Positions 9,090 to 17,606 of a stretch of 51,813 bases of DNA are shown here, in pieces (the stretch's first letter is position 1; every line of letters starts with the position of its first letter). Source of the DNA: Kiritimatiellia bacterium (GTDB lineage Bacteria > Verrucomicrobiota > Kiritimatiellia > RFP12 > UBA1067). The DNA is taken from assembly GCA_028686345.1 (NCBI GenBank), contig JAQUCE010000027.1, positions 1-51,813 of the forward strand, in the 5' to 3' direction. The translations under genes and the position numbers were made by a program. Under the pieces are notes generated by a model that was not told where the DNA came from, made no database searches, and saw nothing but the letters and a program-made list of their open reading frames with translations.

Positions 9090-9127
9090 TTTTGTTCTTT
9101 TTGACCCTTGAATCAAGGAAATAGTTC

Positions 9128-11290
9128 ATGAACACTGCTGTTACATTCGCGGAAGCGGAATCAAAATTCATCGCTTTGCTGGAATCTAAGCCATTACCGG
9201 TCATGGATTTGCTGGCGTTGATTCACTCCACCACGGTCAAGAATAACAGCCAGGACGAATCATGGACTAATGTTGTGGTTCAGGAGCTGATTGACGCTGG
9301 CGACTTCACCGGACTCTATACAGTTGTCAAGAGCTGCGCCTCGGCGCTGGTTGCGCAGCTGGGCGTGGACGGCATTCTCACGGACTTAGAACGTGCCTGC
9401 AAAGATCGCATGGTTCTGGCCTTTATTGAGACAGTGCCCTTCACAACCCAGCCGCTGGAGGACTCTTTCCATCAGCTCGACACCCTGCTCAGCCTTGCGC
9501 CGGGGGCGCAAGTGATTGATAAAACCTGGGGGTTCGGCACTGTCAAACGGCTGGACCACTTTTACAAGCGTGTGACCATTGACTTCAGCGGTAAACGCGG
9601 ACATCACCTGACATTCAAGACCGCCTCGGAAACGCTCATCCCGGCCGCGCATGATCACATTCTCACAATCCACCACAACAACCCGAGTGAGATCGAGCGG
9701 CTGATCAACGAGCAACCCGGCGAAGTTGTCAAAGGGGTTCTGCGTTGCTTTGGCGCCATGCCGATCCCGAAACTTGAGTCAACCCTGGTTGACAATAATG
9801 TTCTGACATCAGCGGCCTGGAAAGGTTTCTGGGATAATGCGCGCAAGGCTCTGAAGAGCGATCCGCTCGTTGTAGTCCCATCCAAACGCACGGAGTGTAT
9901 TGAGCTGCTGGCTGAAGCCGCCTCATATGATGACCGCTGGTTCTCCGGTTTACGCGATGAGAGAGATCCGCAGCTCATCCTCAACGCCGTGCTGGAGTTG
10001 GAAGAGCTCAAAAAAATAGCCACCATGGATGAGGCGCAGCGCGAACTTGTCAGCAGCCGTCTGGGTTTTGCAATCAAAGGCGCTCACAACACCAACCCCG
10101 CGTTGTATGTTAAGTTGGTGACGCTCTGCGATCGGCATAGCATCACCCCTGATGTTTTCAAACCAGATTGCGAAGAGAGCATCGAGCCGCCGCACATCCA
10201 TCTCTGGGGCAGCGACCGCTTTATGCAGGCCGCGCAAAAGCTGACGGTCAAGGATGTATCCAACATGGTCGCATTCCTGCTGCAGCAGGGTCCGAGCGCC
10301 CGCGAAAAACTGCTTGCAGCCCTGCCGGGGATGCCCTATAACCTCTTGAATGAGACGCTGCTTGCACTGCGGGAAACCGAAGAGGCTGCGCAGGCCTGTC
10401 GCGAGCTGCTGATGGCACCTAAAGCGGCGCCCACGCTGGTCAGCTGGATTTTCCGTTACCGCGCTGAACTGTCGAACTGGAATCTCCCGCCGCTGCTGGA
10501 TCTATTGCACCATGCTATTATCACGGTTGAGACCAACCTTAACGGCGAAAACCTGCGCATGCAAAACGGGCTGAAAAAACTATTTAAGAGTGCCGGCTGG
10601 TTAAAAGAAATTTTCGATGAACTCACGGAAACACAACGGCATCTGCTGTTTGAACGTATTCAAGCCTCCCCGGCCTGGGATCCCACAACCCAGCGTGCCC
10701 TGCTTGCGCGCATGCTGAAACTTGATCCAACGCTGGCTGACCGGAAGCGGGCAACAAGTTCCACGGATGAGCCCGCGTCGCGCCTGACATCCTGGCGCTC
10801 CTTCGTGCAACGCCAGGCGCTCTATAAAAAGCTGGTTGAGAGCGACCTGCCTAAAAACAGCAACGATATCGCTGTTGCGCGCAGCTACGGTGATTTGCGG
10901 GAGAATTTCGAATACCAAGCCGCCAAAGACTATCAACGGCAACTTCTTCAAAAGCAGAGTGAGATGCAGCTCGAACTGGAGCTGGTCAGAGGCAGCGATT
11001 TCGCCAATATCTCAACCGCAAAAGTTGCCCCGGGAACCACGGTTGAGCTGCTCATAGAAGATGGTGTCAAAAAGTCGTACACCATTCTTGGCGAGTGGGA
11101 TCGCGATGAAGAGCTGGACATCATTTCCAACAAAACACGGATGGCTGAGTGTCTGCTGGGGAAAAGCGCCGGCGATAAGACTACAATACCTGTTCCGGGC
11201 GGAGAGAAAACAGCGGAAATTCTGGCTGTTAGCCCTTTGAGTCAGGCGATCACAGATTGGATTGCCTCACCCCCGGAATCAACCACATAA
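9128..11290 (+). CDS. greA: Transcription elongation factor GreA, long chlamydial-type form
   Basis: GreA rescues backtracked RNA polymerase by stimulating transcript cleavage. The canonical GreA portion is at the C-terminus: coiled-coil tip motif GDLRENFEY near residues 590-598 keeps the Asp and Glu needed for cleavage, and the FKBP-like domain follows (VELLIEDGVKKSYTILG). Ahead of it are about 560 mostly helical residues with no assigned function. At 720 residues the protein is over four times the E. coli length but matches the roughly 715-residue architecture known in Chlamydia. It heads a plus-strand run; the next gene starts 44 bases after its stop. Role is well supported; the N-terminal part is uncharacterised. 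Confidence 0.85.
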   Translation: MNTAVTFAEAESKFIALLESKPLPVMDLLALIHSTTVKNNSQDESWTNVVVQELIDAGDFTGLYTVVKSCASALVAQLGVDGILTDLERACKDRMVLAFIETVPFTTQPLEDSFHQLDTLLSLAPGAQVIDKTWGFGTVKRLDHFYKRVTIDFSGKRGHHLTFKTASETLIPAAHDHILTIHHNNPSEIERLINEQPGEVVKGVLRCFGAMPIPKLESTLVDNNVLTSAAWKGFWDNARKALKSDPLVVVPSKRTECIELLAEAASYDDRWFSGLRDERDPQLILNAVLELEELKKIATMDEAQRELVSSRLGFAIKGAHNTNPALYVKLVTLCDRHSITPDVFKPDCEESIEPPHIHLWGSDRFMQAAQKLTVKDVSNMVAFLLQQGPSAREKLLAALPGMPYNLLNETLLALRETEEAAQACRELLMAPKAAPTLVSWIFRYRAELSNWNLPPLLDLLHHAIITVETNLNGENLRMQNGLKKLFKSAGWLKEIFDELTETQRHLLFERIQASPAWDPTTQRALLARMLKLDPTLADRKRATSSTDEPASRLTSWRSFVQRQALYKKLVESDLPKNSNDIAVARSYGDLRENFEYQAAKDYQRQLLQKQSEMQLELELVRGSDFANISTAKVAPGTTVELLIEDGVKKSYTILGEWDRDEELDIISNKTRMAECLLGKSAGDKTTIPVPGGEKTAEILAVSPLSQAITDWIASPPESTT

Positions 11291-11334
11291 AACACACCAT
11301 TTTGATTTTATCAGTGAAAGCGAGGTTTATATTT

Positions 11335-12321
11335 ATGCCCGTACAAAAAAAACCAATCACCAAGAAGAGTTCGTCGGCAAAGAAGAGCGTGAGCGCAGCG
11401 AAAGTCTCGGCTGCACCGGAGAAATTGATCGCCCCGAAGCCGGACGCTAAAACAAGTGCAATCAAAAAACCGGTCGCACCTAAGCCGGTTGCAAAAAAAG
11501 CCGCTGTCAAAAAACCGGTGGCCACTAAGCCGGGCGCTAAAACAAGCGCGGTCAAAAAACCGGTGGCCACTAAGCCGGGCGCTAAAACAAGCGCGGTCAA
11601 AAAACCGGGCACTAAAAAAGCCGCGGTCAAAAAAGCCGCGGTCAAAAAACCGAGTACTAAAAAAGCCGCGGTCAAAAAAACCACTGCCAAAAAAAGCAGT
11701 GCCAAAAAGAAGACAGGCTCGTCAAAGAAAACCACCTCTGAACTGCTTAAAGCGATCAAAGCACTGGATGTTGAGACGCAAGCCGGCTTGGAGCTCAATC
11801 AAAAGCACTTAGACGCAGACCCTGGTGCGCAACCTTCCGCCAAAGCCAAAGGCAAGGCGAAAAAATCAGCCCAACTTCCGATTGTACCCCCCATGCAAAA
11901 GGCAGTTGAAATTGTAGCACCCTCCAACAGCGTAATGAAGAAAAACAGAAAGGCGAGTTTTGGCAAGAAAGACCTGAACGCATTCCGCGTCGAGCTGCTC
12001 GGAATACGCGAGCACTTTATGCAGCAGACCAGGACCATGCGGCATGATGCGCTGCAGCGCGAGGATGGCGTTAACTGTGAAGAGGATGGGACCGATGCTT
12101 TCATGCGTCTGCAGGTGCTGAACCAAATGAGTAATCAGCACCGGACGATTGCCGAGATTGATGAAGCATTGAATGACATTGAGACAGGCGTCTATGGTAT
12201 ATGTGAAATGTGCGAATGCCTGATCAGCAAATTGCGGCTCAAAGCCCGCCCGTTTGCCAGATTCTGCATCAAATGCAAATCCGAGATGGAGCGCGCGGAT
12301 CGTTTCAACAAACCAAGGTGA
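11335..12321 (+). CDS. DksA/TraR-type zinc-finger protein with a lysine-rich histone-like N-terminus
   Basis: The C-terminal 110 residues are a DksA/TraR domain: a helical hairpin, then a four-cysteine zinc site (Cys290, Cys293, Cys311, Cys314). DksA-family proteins bind RNA polymerase through the secondary channel. The first 150 residues are instead a Lys/Ala/Pro tract with repeats like KKPVATKPGAKTSAV, resembling histone H1 tails and likely to bind DNA. The 328-residue start at 11335 (MPVQKKP) is preferred over an ATG at 11257 that would lie inside greA; GCGAGG precedes it. A 45-bp exact DNA duplication is present in the tail. The acidic tip of true DksA is not obvious, so a nucleoid-linked role is equally possible. 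Confidence 0.8.
   Translation: MPVQKKPITKKSSSAKKSVSAAKVSAAPEKLIAPKPDAKTSAIKKPVAPKPVAKKAAVKKPVATKPGAKTSAVKKPVATKPGAKTSAVKKPGTKKAAVKKAAVKKPSTKKAAVKKTTAKKSSAKKKTGSSKKTTSELLKAIKALDVETQAGLELNQKHLDADPGAQPSAKAKGKAKKSAQLPIVPPMQKAVEIVAPSNSVMKKNRKASFGKKDLNAFRVELLGIREHFMQQTRTMRHDALQREDGVNCEEDGTDAFMRLQVLNQMSNQHRTIAEIDEALNDIETGVYGICEMCECLISKLRLKARPFARFCIKCKSEMERADRFNKPR
11506..11595 (+). repeat. Exact 45-bp tandem duplication in the lysine-rich coding tail
   Basis: Positions 11506-11550 and 11551-11595 are identical, encoding two copies of a 15-residue Lys/Pro/Ala unit. Shorter degenerate GTCAAAAAA units continue to about 11700. Copy number could vary by slippage without breaking the frame. Confidence 0.95.
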
Positions 12322-12329
12322 GAAAATCC

Positions 12330-12851
12330 ATGCGCACAGCTTTCTTTGCTGCTCTGATTGTCGCGGCTGATCAGATCACAAAATATTTGGCGACCACGCA
12401 CTTGAAAGCCATACGTTCCATGGAGATCATCCCAGGTTTTTTCAATCTGGCCTATGTTGAAAATCCAGGGGCGGCTTGGGGCATTTTTTCTGGCCACAGG
12501 TTGCCGCTGGTGGTCTTCTCCCTGATTTCACTGGCCTTTATTATATGGAAGCAGCGTGCTCTCTTCCACCATTTAAAGAGCCACCCTGTGATTCTCTCTT
12601 TGATCTATGGCGGTATTATCGGAAACCTGATTGATCGCATCCGTATTGCGCGTGTGATCGACTTTCTTGACTTTCATTGGAAGGGCACTCACTTTCCAGC
12701 CTTTAACATCGCTGACTCCGCGATCTGCTGCGGTGTTTTCCTTTTCATTGTCGCTGAATTTATGCACAGCCGCCAGCTCTCCAATGCGACAGAGCATGTG
12801 AGTGCGGAAGTTGGAGTGATCCCGGAGAGTACGGATGCAGGGCGTTGTTAA
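12330..12851 (+). CDS. lspA: Lipoprotein signal peptidase (signal peptidase II)
   Basis: This inner-membrane aspartic protease cleaves prolipoprotein signal peptides. It has 173 residues with four hydrophobic segments. The catalytic aspartates are Asp102 in GNLIDR and Asp129 in FNIADS, with the same spacing as in E. coli, and NPGAAWGIF is also conserved. ATG 12330 follows AAGGTGAG, which overlaps the stop codon of the upstream DksA-like gene, so the two are probably translationally coupled. The 3' end overlaps miaA by 17 bases. Confidence 0.95.
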   Translation: MRTAFFAALIVAADQITKYLATTHLKAIRSMEIIPGFFNLAYVENPGAAWGIFSGHRLPLVVFSLISLAFIIWKQRALFHHLKSHPVILSLIYGGIIGNLIDRIRIARVIDFLDFHWKGTHFPAFNIADSAICCGVFLFIVAEFMHSRQLSNATEHVSAEVGVIPESTDAGRC

Positions 12852-13788
12852 CAGTGCCTGGATACTGGCTGGCGCCACTGCCACTGGTAAGAGCGGGCTG
12901 TGTCAGATTCTGGCACAGCGCCTCGGGGCCAGCGTGCTCTCCGCTGACAGCATGTTGGTTTACAAGGGCATGGATATCGGCACTGCCAAGCCATCGCCAG
13001 CGGAACGCAGCTCAGTCTCCTACTACGGACTTGATTTGGTTACCCCTGATCAGCCCTTCAGCACAGGCGCCTGGCTGGAATCAATCCGAAACTCCCTCAA
13101 AAACACCCCTGCTCCCGGAGGTGAAGTTGCAGCGCCGCTGATTGTCACGGGCGGCACGGGGCTGTATCTCAAAGCATTGACCAGCGGTTTGGAGGCCCGC
13201 GAGGCCTGCCCTGAAAAGCGCGGTTTTTGGCAGAATTTTTTGGCGCAGCATGGCCTGACAGCCTTGCAGCATGAGCTGCGCCGGCGGCTCACGAGCACTG
13301 ACTCGCCCCTGACAGAGTCAACTGATCACCGCCGCATTATCCGCGCACTGGAACACCTGGAAAGCTCAGGCAAGCTTCCTGCCAACTGGCTGAGCGAGGA
13401 GCGGCAGCCATCTATCCTGACTCTGCGCTTGCCGCGTGCGCAATTGCACGAGCGTATCCGCCAACGCGTGCAGCGAATGTTTGCCGATGGTTTGCTGGAT
13501 GAGGTGCGCGAATTAAAAAGAGTTTATCCGCAGTGGTCTTTTACCGCGTGCAAAGCAATCGGCTACCAGGAGGCGCTGGAGGTGTTGGGTGGAAAGCTCT
13601 CCCGGGGTGAGGCAATGGAGCGCATTATTATCCGCACCCGCCAACTGGCCAAGCGCCAGGAGACCTGGTTCCGGCATCAGCAAAATACTCTCTGGTGTGA
13701 TATTGAAGCTTCGGATTTAGTTGAAGTGGTTGCTGAAAAAGTGCTACACTTGTGGCATGAACATGGAAAAACCCAACTCAAAATCTGA
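12835..13788 (+). CDS. miaA: tRNA dimethylallyltransferase
   Basis: MiaA transfers the dimethylallyl group to A37 of tRNAs reading UNN codons. The P-loop GATATGKS is at residues 13-20, followed by the conserved ADSMLVYKGMDIGTAKP block, VTGGTGLYLKAL, and the C-terminal RTRQLAKRQETWFRH. Length (317) is normal. The start overlaps lspA and the end overlaps radC, consistent with one polycistronic unit. Confidence 0.95.
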   Translation: MQGVVNSAWILAGATATGKSGLCQILAQRLGASVLSADSMLVYKGMDIGTAKPSPAERSSVSYYGLDLVTPDQPFSTGAWLESIRNSLKNTPAPGGEVAAPLIVTGGTGLYLKALTSGLEAREACPEKRGFWQNFLAQHGLTALQHELRRRLTSTDSPLTESTDHRRIIRALEHLESSGKLPANWLSEERQPSILTLRLPRAQLHERIRQRVQRMFADGLLDEVRELKRVYPQWSFTACKAIGYQEALEVLGGKLSRGEAMERIIIRTRQLAKRQETWFRHQQNTLWCDIEASDLVEVVAEKVLHLWHEHGKTQLKI

Positions 13789-14539
13789 TCTCAGCCATGT
13801 CTGGGAGAGCGCGCCCGAGCGCAGCCCTGTTAAAGATCTGCACGACTCTTTGAAGCCGCGCGAAGAGCTGGAGCGTGTTGGACGGAAGAACCTATCGGAT
13901 GCCGCTTTGATTGCGATCATTCTGCGCTCCGGTACACCCGGCAAAAATGTGATTGAACTGGCGCGTCATATCCTGGTTGAGTTCGGGGGGTTGGAAAAAC
14001 TGGCTCAAGCTGATCACACGGAGCTGGTGCAACACAGGATACGCGGCCTGGGGCCAATCAAGGCTAAAGAGCTTTCAGCTGCCATGGAGCTGGGCCTAAG
14101 GATCGCGACGCGCACAAAAAAACCGTTTTCAGCGATTAGGATTGAAAACCCCTTACAAGCTTACAAGGCGATTGAGCCCTTTGCCGCGGAGCAGGAGCAG
14201 GAGAACTTCTGGGTTCTGCTGCTGGACACAAAAAACAAGTTGATCCGCGAACCGGTGGAGGTCTCGCAGGGCTTGATCGACTCCACGCCGGTTCACCCGC
14301 GTGAGATCTTCACTGAGGCCATCCGCTATCGGGCCAAGTCAATCATCCTGGTGCACAACCACCCCTCAGGTGACCCCACCCCCTCCAGCCAGGATTTAAA
14401 GATCACGCGGCGCATGATTGACGCTGCCCGGCTGCTTGATATCCCTGTGCGTGACCACCTGATTGTCGGCTGGTCGTACTGTGATCCACCCTCGTATCTC
14501 TCCTTAAAGGAGCACAATCTGATCGACTTTGAAGGTTAA
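13757..14539 (+). CDS. radC: RadC-like JAB/MPN+ domain protein
   Basis: The protein has an N-terminal helix-hairpin-helix region (IRGLGPIKAKELSAAMELG) and a C-terminal JAB/MPN+ metal-binding fold with the motif HNHPSGDPTPSSQD near residues 200-213. Despite the name, a direct recombination-repair role for RadC is not established. Length is 260 residues from ATG 13757; a longer frame opens at 13721 inside miaA but lacks a ribosome-binding site. It overlaps miaA by 32 bases. Confidence 0.93.
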   Translation: MNMEKPNSKSDLSHVWESAPERSPVKDLHDSLKPREELERVGRKNLSDAALIAIILRSGTPGKNVIELARHILVEFGGLEKLAQADHTELVQHRIRGLGPIKAKELSAAMELGLRIATRTKKPFSAIRIENPLQAYKAIEPFAAEQEQENFWVLLLDTKNKLIREPVEVSQGLIDSTPVHPREIFTEAIRYRAKSIILVHNHPSGDPTPSSQDLKITRRMIDAARLLDIPVRDHLIVGWSYCDPPSYLSLKEHNLIDFEG

Positions 14540-14554
14540 ACGAAAGGAAAACTA

Positions 14555-15610
14555 ATGTTATCAAAAATACTTCCCGCGCTGCGTGGCGTTCTGGCCGAGA
14601 ACCGCAGCCTTCCACGGCTGATCAAAACAGAGGCCAAAGGCGATGAGCCCGTCATCTCCATCACGCCCGGCAGCGAGGATGTGTACGCTGAAATCAAACA
14701 ACAACTTCCGGCGTCGCAAAGTCATGCGGTGACAATCGCAGGCTACGGCACCTATGCCGCGGTTTTTCCTGTGCCAGGAAGTGGCGGACGCGCGGCGGGC
14801 AAGATTGCCGTTGTGACCGGCGCGGCTCAGGGATTTGGTTACGAGATCGCCTGCTCACTGGCGGGCGAGGGTGGCTGGGTGGCCTTGGCTGATATCAACG
14901 AGGCAGGGGTGCAGCAGGCAGTGGCAGAGATTAACCGCGAGCTGGGGCGCGAGGCGGCGATCGGCGTGACAGTGAATGTCGCTGATGTTGACTCGCTCAG
15001 CGCGGCAATTGAAAGCATCGTTAAATCCTTTGGCGGCATTGATCTCTTTATCTCAAACGCGGGTGTGCTGCGCGCGGGCAGCGTGAAAACGCTCAGCGAG
15101 CGCGACTTGAACTTTGTGACTGATGTCAACTACAAGGGCTACTTTTTCTCGGTGCAGGCGGTGGCTCCAATCATGGCCCTGCAGCATCAGGGTGCGCCGG
15201 ACATCTGGTCTGATATCATTCAAATCAACAGCAAATCAGGGTTGGTGGGCTCCAATAAAAACGGCGCCTATGCTGGCTCCAAATTTGGCGGCATTGGATT
15301 GACTCAGAGCTTTGCCTTGGAGCTGGTGGCAGACGGCATCAAGGTCAACTCCATCTGCCCCGGCAACTTCTATGACGGCCCGCTCTGGTCTGACCCTGTC
15401 ACGGGGCTGTTCAAGCAATACCTGGACAGCGGCAAGGTGCCGGGAGCCAAAACATTTGATGATGTCAAGGCCCACTATGAGGCCCAGGTCCCAATGCGCC
15501 GCGGGTGCACCACACCGGATGTGATGAAGGCCATTTTTTATTTAATGGAACAGAGTTATGAGACCGGGCAGGCACTGCCTGTGACTGGCGGGCAGGTGAT
15601 GCTGTCGTAG
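14555..15610 (+). CDS. SDR oxidoreductase, sorbitol-6-phosphate 2-dehydrogenase-like, with N-terminal extension
   Basis: The last 265 residues form a short-chain dehydrogenase: cofactor motif TGAAQGFG near 88-95, an Asp at the end of the second strand (ALADIN) that favours NAD, and the Ser/Tyr/Lys catalytic set with the Tyr in YAGSKFG near 238. The C-terminus (VPMRRGCTTPDVMKAIFYLM, then TGQALPVTGGQVML) closely resembles E. coli SrlD. Residues 1-82 are an extra domain (VISITPGSEDVYAEIKQQL) that I cannot place. AAAGGAAAA precedes the ATG and the gene lies 15 bases after radC. A sugar-alcohol or related phosphate is the likely substrate, by similarity only. Confidence 0.8.
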   Translation: MLSKILPALRGVLAENRSLPRLIKTEAKGDEPVISITPGSEDVYAEIKQQLPASQSHAVTIAGYGTYAAVFPVPGSGGRAAGKIAVVTGAAQGFGYEIACSLAGEGGWVALADINEAGVQQAVAEINRELGREAAIGVTVNVADVDSLSAAIESIVKSFGGIDLFISNAGVLRAGSVKTLSERDLNFVTDVNYKGYFFSVQAVAPIMALQHQGAPDIWSDIIQINSKSGLVGSNKNGAYAGSKFGGIGLTQSFALELVADGIKVNSICPGNFYDGPLWSDPVTGLFKQYLDSGKVPGAKTFDDVKAHYEAQVPMRRGCTTPDVMKAIFYLMEQSYETGQALPVTGGQVMLS

Positions 15611-15624
15611 CCGGAAATAAACTG

Positions 15625-15653
15625 TTGATAATATTCAGGAAGTTTTGTATAAA
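15625..15653 (+). promoter_or_regulatory. Promoter of galM with a nearby inverted repeat
   Basis: TTGATA (15625-15630), a 17-base spacer and TATAAA (15648-15653); start near 15660. It differs from the purH promoter at only two spacer positions. An 8-bp inverted repeat (TCAGGAAG 15635-15642, CTTCCTGA 15657-15664) spans the spacer and start site and could be an operator. The 110-base leader contains a further AGGGTCT/AGACCCT pair (15667-15673, 15703-15709). Confidence 0.65.
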
Positions 15654-15770
15654 TCTCTTCCTGAGCAGGGTCTTTTATCACGTAACCTTTCAACCAGTGT
15701 GGAGACCCTTCACATATCATATAAACCAAGCGAACCCCATGCGGGATGTTATTAGTAATAGGAGATCAAA

Positions 15771-16886
15771 ATGGATAGTATTTCGATAGTTAACGGTTTC
15801 GCACTGCTGAGTCTGGTGGGCATGGTGGCCTGTAGCGGCTGCCGTACAACCTCAGGGGTGAAGGTCGCGGATTTCAGCTCGATTAAGCAGTACTGCATGA
15901 CAAATCAAAACGGCGTGGAGGTGCGGCTGACTAACTACGGCGCCAGAATTGTCTCCATCAAGGTGCCTGACCGGCATGGCAAGTTTGCCGATGTCGTACT
16001 CGGGCACAACAATGTCGAGGAGTATATCAACGCAGAGGACCGCCCCAACTTCGGCTGTGTTGTCGGGCGTTACGGCAACCGCATTGCCGGCGGCAAATTC
16101 ACATTGGATGGCAAAGAGTATAAACTTGCAACCAATAACGGCAAGAATCATCTGCATGGCGGCTACATGGGTTATGATAAACTGGTCTGGGATGCCGCGG
16201 TTAGCAATGGCAGCGTGGTCTTCTCCCTGACCTCCTATGACGGTCAGGAGGGTTATCCCGGTGAGCTGAAGATCAAGGTGACCTACACCCTGACCGATGC
16301 GAATGAGTTGAAGATCAACTACCAGGCCACGACCGATAAGGCAACACCAATCAACCTGACCAACCACGCCTACTTTAACCTGGCTGGCGAAGGCTGGCCA
16401 ACCATCGTAGATCATGAGCTGATGATCAATGCCGACACCTTCACCCCCGTGGATGCGACCCTGATTCCGACCGGCGAATTCCGTCCGGTGAAAGGCACGC
16501 CCTTTGATTTCACCGCCGCTAAAATGATCGGGCAAGATATTGCGTCAAAGGATACACAAATCGAATATGGCAACGGCTATGACCATAACTTTGTGTTGAA
16601 CAAAGGCCAAGGCGGTATGACATTGGCCGCAACCCTGTACGAACCCAAGAGCGGACGCATGATGGAGACCTTTACCGAAGAGCCGGGTGTTCAGTTCTAC
16701 ACCGGCAACTTCCTGAACGGTTGCCTGACCGGCAAATCCGGTAAAAAATATCCCTTCCGCAGCGGACTCTGCCTTGAGACCCAGCACTACCCGGACAGCC
16801 CGAATCAGAAGAATTTCCCCTCCACAATCTTGAGGCCTGGTGAGAAGTATCAGACCACCACGGTGTATAAATTCTCGGTCAAATAA
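15771..16886 (+). CDS. galM: Aldose 1-epimerase (galactose mutarotase), probably exported
   Basis: It interconverts alpha and beta anomers of aldohexoses such as galactose. Conserved pieces are GRYGNRIAGGKF, NHLHGG with a catalytic His, TNHAYFNLAG, GYDHNFVL, and the catalytic Glu in CLETQHYPDSPN. Length is 371, with about 35 extra N-terminal residues that form a hydrophobic segment ending VGMVACSGC, a plausible lipoprotein signal although it lacks the usual basic residues. AGGAGA precedes the ATG. An exported mutarotase fits the many secreted glycosidases in this window. Confidence 0.92.
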   Translation: MDSISIVNGFALLSLVGMVACSGCRTTSGVKVADFSSIKQYCMTNQNGVEVRLTNYGARIVSIKVPDRHGKFADVVLGHNNVEEYINAEDRPNFGCVVGRYGNRIAGGKFTLDGKEYKLATNNGKNHLHGGYMGYDKLVWDAAVSNGSVVFSLTSYDGQEGYPGELKIKVTYTLTDANELKINYQATTDKATPINLTNHAYFNLAGEGWPTIVDHELMINADTFTPVDATLIPTGEFRPVKGTPFDFTAAKMIGQDIASKDTQIEYGNGYDHNFVLNKGQGGMTLAATLYEPKSGRMMETFTEEPGVQFYTGNFLNGCLTGKSGKKYPFRSGLCLETQHYPDSPNQKNFPSTILRPGEKYQTTTVYKFSVK

Positions 16887-17606
16887 CTCACCCTCAAAGT
16901 TTTACCACAGAGGCACAGAGACACAGAGTTTTTTAGATGTTTGCAAGAGTTGTCGCACGTGTAGCAGCCGCTCTACGGGCGACATACTGCAGCAGTCTCA
17001 TGAAAGGCGCTCCTTTGGGTGTAGGGTTGCTTCCATCGTGTCCGCCGTAGCCTTGGCGAAGGAGGATGAAGCAATTGCGGACACCGAATGTTTGTTTGTC
17101 AAAGGCACGCCGTGGGGTTGCATGATCTTTGTTTGGCTCATAGAGCCAACACTACACATTTCAACTGTGATGAAGCTTGCATGTCACACGGCAGGCGCGG
17201 GTCAAGGAAGTCGTCCGCTATGCGGGCGACTGCGGGCGGCAGGCGAGCCATCAGCTTGCGCACTTTAGTCAGCCGCATAGCGACTGACCTCCTTGCTACG
17301 CAAGTTCAGATCACCGGACATATGGTTCAAAACGTTTGCACTTTATTTTTTGGAAACCGCAAAGAACACATAGATCACAAAGATTTTTAACTACTAATAA
17401 CACGAATCTCCGCGAATAGAGAAGATCACTTTTAAGAGCATTCGTGTCATTCGTAGTTAAAAAACTATCACGCTACCCCATTTTTCTACCCCTCTATTTT
17501 TCTACCCCTCTAAAATAACGCAGCAACCTTTGTGCTCCTTGTGCTCCTTGTGGTTTTAAAAATTAAAATGCAACTGTTTTGACCCCAATGCCCAGTGATC
17601 TGGAGG
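16887..17606. repeat. 720-base gap filled with dispersed repeats
   Basis: No gene is supported. In order: a CAGAGGCACAGAGACACAGA element (16908-16927); a module from 16945 to 17160 shared with 42150-42345 (hairpins of GCCGCTC-TAC type, then TGTAGGGTTGCTTCC and AAGGAGGATGAAGCAAT); the CCGCTATGCGG module (17204-17288) shared with 7881 and 18291; a long imperfect inverted repeat with arms at 17384-17408 and 17439-17464; TTTTTCTACCCCTCTA repeats (17475-17510); and TTGTGCTCC repeats (near 17530-17551). Confidence 0.7.

Noticed and set aside
11257..11334. Longer start for the DksA-like protein
   Set aside because: It would begin inside greA without a ribosome-binding site, and the lysine-rich domain starts cleanly at 11335.
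15852..16535. 227-residue open frame antisense to galM
   Set aside because: It is opposite a clear aldose epimerase and shows no recognisable domain.
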